Source: Candidatus Dojkabacteria bacterium
GTDB lineage: Bacteria > Patescibacteriota > Dojkabacteria > SC72
DNA length: 19,305 nt
Assembly (NCBI GenBank): GCA_012511375.1
Contig: JAAZGF010000086.1
Coordinates: forward strand, 1 to 19,305
Direction: 5' to 3'
Position numbers and translations under genes: made by a program. Below the pieces are notes generated by a model. The model had not been told where the DNA came from, did no database searches, and saw nothing but the letters and a program-made list of their open reading frames with translations. This document shows, piece after piece, positions 14,817 to 19,305 of the stretch. Position 1 is the first letter of the stretch, and each line of letters opens with the position of its first letter.

Positions 14817-16577
14817 ATGAAAGCATACACATACAAAGAGATTAGGGACAAATATATAGAATTTTTTAAACAGAAAGGACATTCTGAAATTCCAAACTCC
14901 TCCCTCATTCCAGAAGATGACCCATCTGTCCTTTTTGTAAACGCAGGAATGTTCCCCTTAGTACCATTTTTAAAAGGAGAAAAACATCCGAAAGGAAAAA
15001 GACTTGTTAATTCTCAAAGATGTATAAGGACAGGAGATATCGATTTAGTAGGAAATGCTACACACTGTACCTCTTTTGAAATGCTAGGCAACTGGTCTTT
15101 GAATGATTACTTTAAAGAGGAGGCTATTAACTTAACAGTAGAGTTTTTTGTAGAAGAATTAGGTTTTAATATAAATCAGATATACGCTACCGTATTTGAA
15201 GGAGAAAAAGAAATACCAAAAGATGAAGTATCTATTAATATATGGAAAGATATTTTCAAAAGGTATGGAATAGAGGCGAAAGTAGGAAAAGGAGAAAAAA
15301 TAGAACCTCTTGGGAAAGAAGATAATTGGTGGGGACTGGAATCAGGAGGACCGTGCGGACCAGATTCAGAGATATTTTACAAAAATAAAGATGGAGAATT
15401 GGTAGAGATAGGAAACAATGTATTCATGGAATATCTTCTAGAAGAGAACAAGTACAAACCATTAGGAAGACATAATGTAGATTTTGGTGGAGGACTAGAA
15501 AGAATTACAACAATAGTTCAAGGAGTAGATAGCTTCTATGAGACAGATATCTTCTTCCCTGTTTTAAAGGAAATACAAAAAATTAGCAATACACAAAATC
15601 TTAAATCCCAACGAATAATAGTGGACCATATTAAGGCCTCTGTTTTAATCATCATGGATGGCATTAAACCTGGACCAACACAACAATCCTACATATTAAG
15701 AAGATTAATAAGAAGAGCAGTAAGACATGGAAAACTTCTTAACATATTAAAACCCTTCACAAAAGATATCTCCAAAATAGTAATAGCCCAATTTACTCAA
15801 ATATACCCTGAATTAGAACTTAAAAAGGAAGAAATCCTAAATACAATAGAACAAGAAGAGCTAAAATTTAATAAAACAATAGAAAATGGATTAAAAGAAT
15901 TAGAAAAAGAACTCACAAGAAAGAAAGCAATAGATGGTGGGAAAGCATTTCAACTATACCAAACATATGGATTACCAATAGAAGTTACAGAAGAGATTTT
16001 AAGAGAAAAAGGAGAAACAATAAAAAACAAAGATCACTTCTACTCTGCTCAAGAAGAGCATCAAAAAAAATCTCGAACCTCTTCTAAGGGAATGTTTAAG
16101 GGAGGGCTCTCAGATACATCAGAGATGACAGTCAAATACCACACAGCTACTCACCTCTTACTTAGCTCTTTAAGAAAAATACTGGGAGACCATGTATATC
16201 AAAAAGGTTGTAATATAACCCCAGAGAGATTGAGGTTAGATTTCCCTAGTGAAAAAAAATTAACTGAACTGGAAGTCAAAGAAGTTGAAAACTTAGTAAA
16301 TGAAGTAATAAAGAAGGCGTATGAGGTTCACTATGAAGAAAAACCGAAAGAAGAGGCACTAGAAATAATCAAGAAGTACTCTGGAATTGCATCTTTTTCA
16401 GAAAGGTATGGTGATTTACTTAAAATATACTACATAGGACCTAAAGACAATCCTGCCTCTGTTGAAATATGTAATGGCCCCCATGTGCAAAATACCAAAG
16501 ATTTAGGTATATTCAAGATAGTAAAACAAGAAAATGTTGGGGCTGGGATTAAAAGAATTAAAGCTATTTTAAAGTAG
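14817..16577 (+). CDS. alaS: Alanyl-tRNA synthetase, compact form
   Basis: AlaRS charges tRNA(Ala) with alanine. The class II catalytic core is clear: NAGMFPLVPFL (42-52), RTGD...HCTSFEMLGNW (71-93), GGGLERI (224-230), and the tRNA-recognition helices with VDHIKAS (269-275) and LRRLIRRAVRHG (294-305). At 586 residues it is far shorter than the usual 870 or so. After the recognition domain (ending about 425) the sequence goes almost directly to the zinc-dependent editing site, HTATH (442-446) and CNGPH (552-556), so the beta-barrel that normally carries TPFYAESGG is missing; the C-terminal C-Ala domain is missing too. All four metal ligands remain, so editing may persist. I recall similar compact forms from Patescibacteria. 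It heads a tight operon with ruvX, five bases downstream. Confidence 0.94.
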   Translation: MKAYTYKEIRDKYIEFFKQKGHSEIPNSSLIPEDDPSVLFVNAGMFPLVPFLKGEKHPKGKRLVNSQRCIRTGDIDLVGNATHCTSFEMLGNWSLNDYFKEEAINLTVEFFVEELGFNINQIYATVFEGEKEIPKDEVSINIWKDIFKRYGIEAKVGKGEKIEPLGKEDNWWGLESGGPCGPDSEIFYKNKDGELVEIGNNVFMEYLLEENKYKPLGRHNVDFGGGLERITTIVQGVDSFYETDIFFPVLKEIQKISNTQNLKSQRIIVDHIKASVLIIMDGIKPGPTQQSYILRRLIRRAVRHGKLLNILKPFTKDISKIVIAQFTQIYPELELKKEEILNTIEQEELKFNKTIENGLKELEKELTRKKAIDGGKAFQLYQTYGLPIEVTEEILREKGETIKNKDHFYSAQEEHQKKSRTSSKGMFKGGLSDTSEMTVKYHTATHLLLSSLRKILGDHVYQKGCNITPERLRLDFPSEKKLTELEVKEVENLVNEVIKKAYEVHYEEKPKEEALEIIKKYSGIASFSERYGDLLKIYYIGPKDNPASVEICNGPHVQNTKDLGIFKIVKQENVGAGIKRIKAILK

Positions 16578-16582
16578 AACTT

Positions 16583-17014
16583 ATGACAGAGAAATATCCT
16601 ATACTTGCAATAGATTACGGAGAAAGAAATTTCGGTTTAGCTATATCAGATAGCAAAGGAATATTAGCATCTCCTTTGAAAGTAATTTCCATCACAAAAA
16701 ATAGAGATGTTAATCAGATTATAAAAGAGATATTAGAGACTTGTGAAGAATATATGGTACAAAGAATACTTCTAGGAAAACCTCAGGAGTTTACAGAAGA
16801 GCATAAAAGAACTACAAAAAGAATAGACTCTTTTTTGAGAAAGCTAAAAAGCTTTACCAAGATTCCAATAGTTACACATGATGAGGCCTTTTCTACAACT
16901 GAAGCTCTAAATGTGCTAACATCTTCAGGACAAAACATTCAAAATTCAAAGCAAAAAATTGATAAAATAGCTGCTACGATATTCTTACAGGAATTTTTAA
17001 ATTCAAAAAAATAA
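16583..17014 (+). CDS. ruvX: RuvX/YqgF family nuclease (putative Holliday junction resolvase)
   Basis: RuvX/YqgF proteins have an RNase H-like fold and are linked to Holliday junction resolution and, in E. coli, to 16S rRNA 5'-end processing. The 143 residues are the usual length. The first catalytic Asp lies in LAIDYGERNFGLAISD (Asp11). The second conserved strand reads ILLGKPQEF where most relatives have GLP, so Lys replaces Leu. The DE pair in VTHDEAFSTTEA (100-101) and the last Asp in KIDKIAATIFLQEFL (Asp127) complete the acidic site. It lies five bases after alaS and five bases before mltG; alaS-ruvX-mltG is a gene order also known from Firmicutes. No Shine-Dalgarno sequence. Confidence 0.92.
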   Translation: MTEKYPILAIDYGERNFGLAISDSKGILASPLKVISITKNRDVNQIIKEILETCEEYMVQRILLGKPQEFTEEHKRTTKRIDSFLRKLKSFTKIPIVTHDEAFSTTEALNVLTSSGQNIQNSKQKIDKIAATIFLQEFLNSKK

Positions 17015-17019
17015 AAATA

Positions 17020-18021
17020 ATGGAAAAGAAAAAAAGAGTTACTCCTTTGGTTCTAATTGTTATTTTAGGTTTGCTATTAGCAGGACTTTTTTTTCACTAT
17101 AAAAAGACCCTTTCACAACCTATTGCTGAAAGTTCAGATAGAGTTAAGATAGTAATAGAAGAAGGACAATCAGTTAAAGATATACTTAATTCTCTTGTGG
17201 AAGAAAATTTCCTTAAAAAATATCACTCCTATTATATAAAGCTTTATTTAAAACTAAATAAGTTAGAAGGTAACTTGCAAGCTGGAGTTTATGAATTACC
17301 AAAAGAATTAACCATAATAGAGTTAATAGAAGCCTTGCAGTCAGGAAGGACACAGGATGTATGGGTTTTAATTCCAGAAGGACTAAGAAAAGACGAAGTA
17401 GCTGATCTTGTTAAAAAAGAATTTGAGAAAGAAGACCTTCACAGCTTTTCAAAAGAAGAGTTCCTTATTCTTACAGAAAATGAAGAATACATAAAGACAC
17501 TTAACCTTCCCGTCGATGTGAGTAATTTAGAAGGATTCCTTTTTCCAGACAGATATGCTTTCCCTAGAGATGCAACATCCAGTATCGTGATAGGAAGAAT
17601 GGTAGATAATTTTAAAACTAAAGTAGGAGAGGATTATACGTATGAAGATATTATCCTCGCAAGTATAGTTGAAAGAGAAGGATACAATCAAAATGACAGA
17701 CCAATAATTGCAGGTATTATTCTTAAGAGATATGACGAAGGATGGTTATTACAAACTGACGCTACTCTACTCTATCCTGTAAAAGATTGGAAACATACTA
17801 TTACAGCACAAGACAAAGAGGATGATAATGCTTATAACACTTACAAGAAGTTAGGCTTACCTCCAACTCCCATATGTAACCCTGGTCTACAATCTATAGA
17901 GGCTATATGGAAACCTCAAAAAGGTTCATACTACTTCTATATCCACGACAAAGAGAAAAACCCTCACTTTGCAACAACACTAGAAGAACATAATGCAAAT
18001 GTAGCTAAATATCTAAGATAA
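17020..18021 (+). CDS. mltG: Endolytic murein transglycosylase MltG (YceG family)
   Basis: MltG cuts nascent glycan strands at the membrane and is thought to set peptidoglycan chain length. The 333-residue protein has an N-terminal membrane anchor (about 8-26), a LysM-like region (about 43-110, with EEGQSVKDILNSL and GVYELP), and the YceG catalytic domain. The catalytic Glu is Glu218 in ASIVERE. Other family signatures are present: EGFLFPDRYAFP (171-182), LQTDATLLYP (244-253), and the NAYNTYKKLGLPPTPICNPG segment (270-289). It lies five bases after ruvX and 13 bases before the LCP gene, so wall cutting and wall-polymer attachment are probably made together. Its presence implies the cell makes peptidoglycan. 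Confidence 0.95.
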   Translation: MEKKKRVTPLVLIVILGLLLAGLFFHYKKTLSQPIAESSDRVKIVIEEGQSVKDILNSLVEENFLKKYHSYYIKLYLKLNKLEGNLQAGVYELPKELTIIELIEALQSGRTQDVWVLIPEGLRKDEVADLVKKEFEKEDLHSFSKEEFLILTENEEYIKTLNLPVDVSNLEGFLFPDRYAFPRDATSSIVIGRMVDNFKTKVGEDYTYEDIILASIVEREGYNQNDRPIIAGIILKRYDEGWLLQTDATLLYPVKDWKHTITAQDKEDDNAYNTYKKLGLPPTPICNPGLQSIEAIWKPQKGSYYFYIHDKEKNPHFATTLEEHNANVAKYLR

Positions 18022-18034
18022 CTCCTAAGACTCC

Positions 18035-19305
18035 ATGACCATAGATCTAGAACTTAATGATAATAATCTTAAAAATATACAGCCTAAGAAAAAAAGGGCT
18101 AAAGTAGCTAAAATTCCTGTAGATACTAATTCTCCTGAATACAAGAGAAAAAAGAAGAAGAGGATTAAAATATTAGCTATCACCTTCTTTTTCGTAATAA
18201 TAGCTGCTTTAGGATTCCTAGTTTACAAAGGGTATATATTTTCTCATGAGCTAGGTTTTATTTTTTCTCCTGAAACTTTAATTACAAGACGAGACAAGGA
18301 ACTAAAAAAGGATTCATCTGGAAGATTTACAAACATTCTATTTGCAGGCTTAGATACTAGAGAAAGTGGTGGCCTATTAAATACAGACAGTATCATAATT
18401 GCTTCATATGATTACAAAAATAATAATATAATCCTTCTCTCTATCCCTCGAGATTTCCATGTTGAAGTGGCTGAAAACGCTAATTGGTTTAGCAGAATAA
18501 ATAGCATATACAGCAGTAATGAACAGAAAGAAGAAGGGACAGGGATGAAAGAACTCACAAAAACTGTTGAGAAAATAATCGGAGAAGAAATTCAGTATTA
18601 CGCTGTGGTGGATTTCAATGCTTTCACAGAAATTATAGATGCCGTTGGTGGAATAAATATAAATGTTGAAAACTCTTTTACTGATTACATGTATCCCAAA
18701 GGAGTTGATTATCAAACAGTATCATTTAAAGCAGGACCTCAAACTATGGATGGAGAAACTGCTTTAATATATTCAAGATCTAGACATTCTTCACATAACA
18801 ATGAAGGTTCAGATTTCTCTAGGGCTAAAAGACAACAAAAAGTAATAATAGCAATAAAGGATAAACTACTCTCATCTCAGTCATTAACAAACCCAAAAAC
18901 TCTAACAGGTATCCTTGCCTCTATCTCTGGCAACTTAAAAATATCTGATTTTACAATAACTGATATAGAAGCTGCTTTTAAACTAGCTGATAAGTATGAA
19001 GAGGAAAAAGGAAAGACATACTCTTTTGTTTTAGATCCTAGCATAGGTAACTGGCTTCTAGTAGAGAAGAAATCTCTAGAAAGTGGTGCATATGCAATAG
19101 GCCCCAAAGCAGGTTTAGGGAAGTATGAGGATATACAAGACTTTCTTAAAATGGTTGTAGATAACCCTCAGCTATATGCAGAGAATGCAAAAATTATGGT
19201 CTATGATACTGGAATGGGAATTCAGAAAGCAAAAGAAGAAACAGACAAATTAAAAGAAAATTTCCCATATCTAAACATTATCTTTGCTGGAACTCTTTTT
19301 AGAGA
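18035..19305 (+). CDS. LytR-CpsA-Psr (LCP) family protein, C-terminus cut by window edge
   Basis: LCP enzymes transfer undecaprenyl-linked polymers such as teichoic acids or capsule onto peptidoglycan at the outer face of the membrane. From the ATG at 18035 the frame is open for 423 codons to the right edge. A basic cytoplasmic N-terminus (about 35-46) leads into one membrane span (about 46-66). The LCP domain (about 98-275) shows the usual motifs: NTDSI (116-120), SIPRD (136-140), and the Arg-rich phosphate-binding set YSRSRH (246-251) and SDFSRAKRQQ (259-268). A LytR_C-type domain begins near residue 393 (KIMVYDTGMGIQKA) and is truncated. The gene follows mltG by 13 bases as fourth in the alaS-ruvX-mltG operon. 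Which polymer it attaches cannot be told. Confidence 0.92.
   Translation, partial: MTIDLELNDNNLKNIQPKKKRAKVAKIPVDTNSPEYKRKKKKRIKILAITFFFVIIAALGFLVYKGYIFSHELGFIFSPETLITRRDKELKKDSSGRFTNILFAGLDTRESGGLLNTDSIIIASYDYKNNNIILLSIPRDFHVEVAENANWFSRINSIYSSNEQKEEGTGMKELTKTVEKIIGEEIQYYAVVDFNAFTEIIDAVGGININVENSFTDYMYPKGVDYQTVSFKAGPQTMDGETALIYSRSRHSSHNNEGSDFSRAKRQQKVIIAIKDKLLSSQSLTNPKTLTGILASISGNLKISDFTITDIEAAFKLADKYEEEKGKTYSFVLDPSIGNWLLVEKKSLESGAYAIGPKAGLGKYEDIQDFLKMVVDNPQLYAENAKIMVYDTGMGIQKAKEETDKLKENFPYLNIIFAGTLFR

Noticed and set aside
18404..19107. Minus-strand frames opposite the right-edge gene
   Set aside because: The plus strand encodes a clear LCP domain through this whole region.
1..19305. Mobile element, CRISPR array, tRNA or defence genes
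   Set aside because: No transposase-like frame, terminal repeats, regularly spaced repeats or cloverleaf pattern was seen; all long frames are housekeeping or surface genes.

Overview
The window is AT-rich bacterial chromosome that reads with the standard code. It shows several reductions typical of the Candidate Phyla Radiation (Patescibacteria): an initiation factor 2 (IF2) without its N-terminal extension, an alanyl-tRNA synthetase without the editing beta-barrel and C-Ala domain, sparse operons, and many single-pass surface proteins. A Gram-positive-like envelope is implied by a sortase, a sorting-signal protein, MltG and an LCP protein. Dojkabacteria or Microgenomates would fit, but I cannot fix the phylum from this sequence alone.

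Layout. 1-3038 (minus): a small DUF948-like membrane protein, then a two-FN3-domain surface protein ending in an IPKTG sorting signal, then (ATGA overlap) a secreted protein of unknown function that runs off the left edge. 3121-3852 (plus): rsmE, convergent with the next block. 3854-10445 (minus): dnaJ, then nusA-infB, then rpsO-pnp, with a clear intrinsic terminator between dnaJ and nusA. 10526-14793 (plus): sortase, a membrane-anchored extracellular solute-binding protein, and a large Ig-like membrane protein whose frame is broken by one TAA. 14817-19305 (plus): alaS-ruvX-mltG-LCP, the last gene running off the right edge. No intergenic gap exceeds about 140 bases. I saw no tRNA, rRNA, insertion sequence or CRISPR array.

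How it fits together. The housekeeping genes cover transcription elongation and termination (NusA), translation initiation (IF2, S15), rRNA modification (RsmE), RNA decay (PNPase), folding (DnaJ), Ala-tRNA charging and DNA junction or RNA processing (RuvX). The remaining genes build the cell surface: sortase anchors sorting-signal proteins, MltG cuts nascent glycan strands, and LCP enzymes attach polymers to the wall.

Most notable: (i) none of the gene starts has a recognisable Shine-Dalgarno sequence, and several promoters lie so close to the ATG that the mRNA would be leaderless; (ii) a promoter followed by an intrinsic terminator sits ahead of nusA, suggesting attenuation by NusA itself; (iii) a clean in-frame TAA interrupts the surface protein; (iv) an orphan solute-binding protein lies beside the sortase. 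I did not find a clearly new defence or mobile system.
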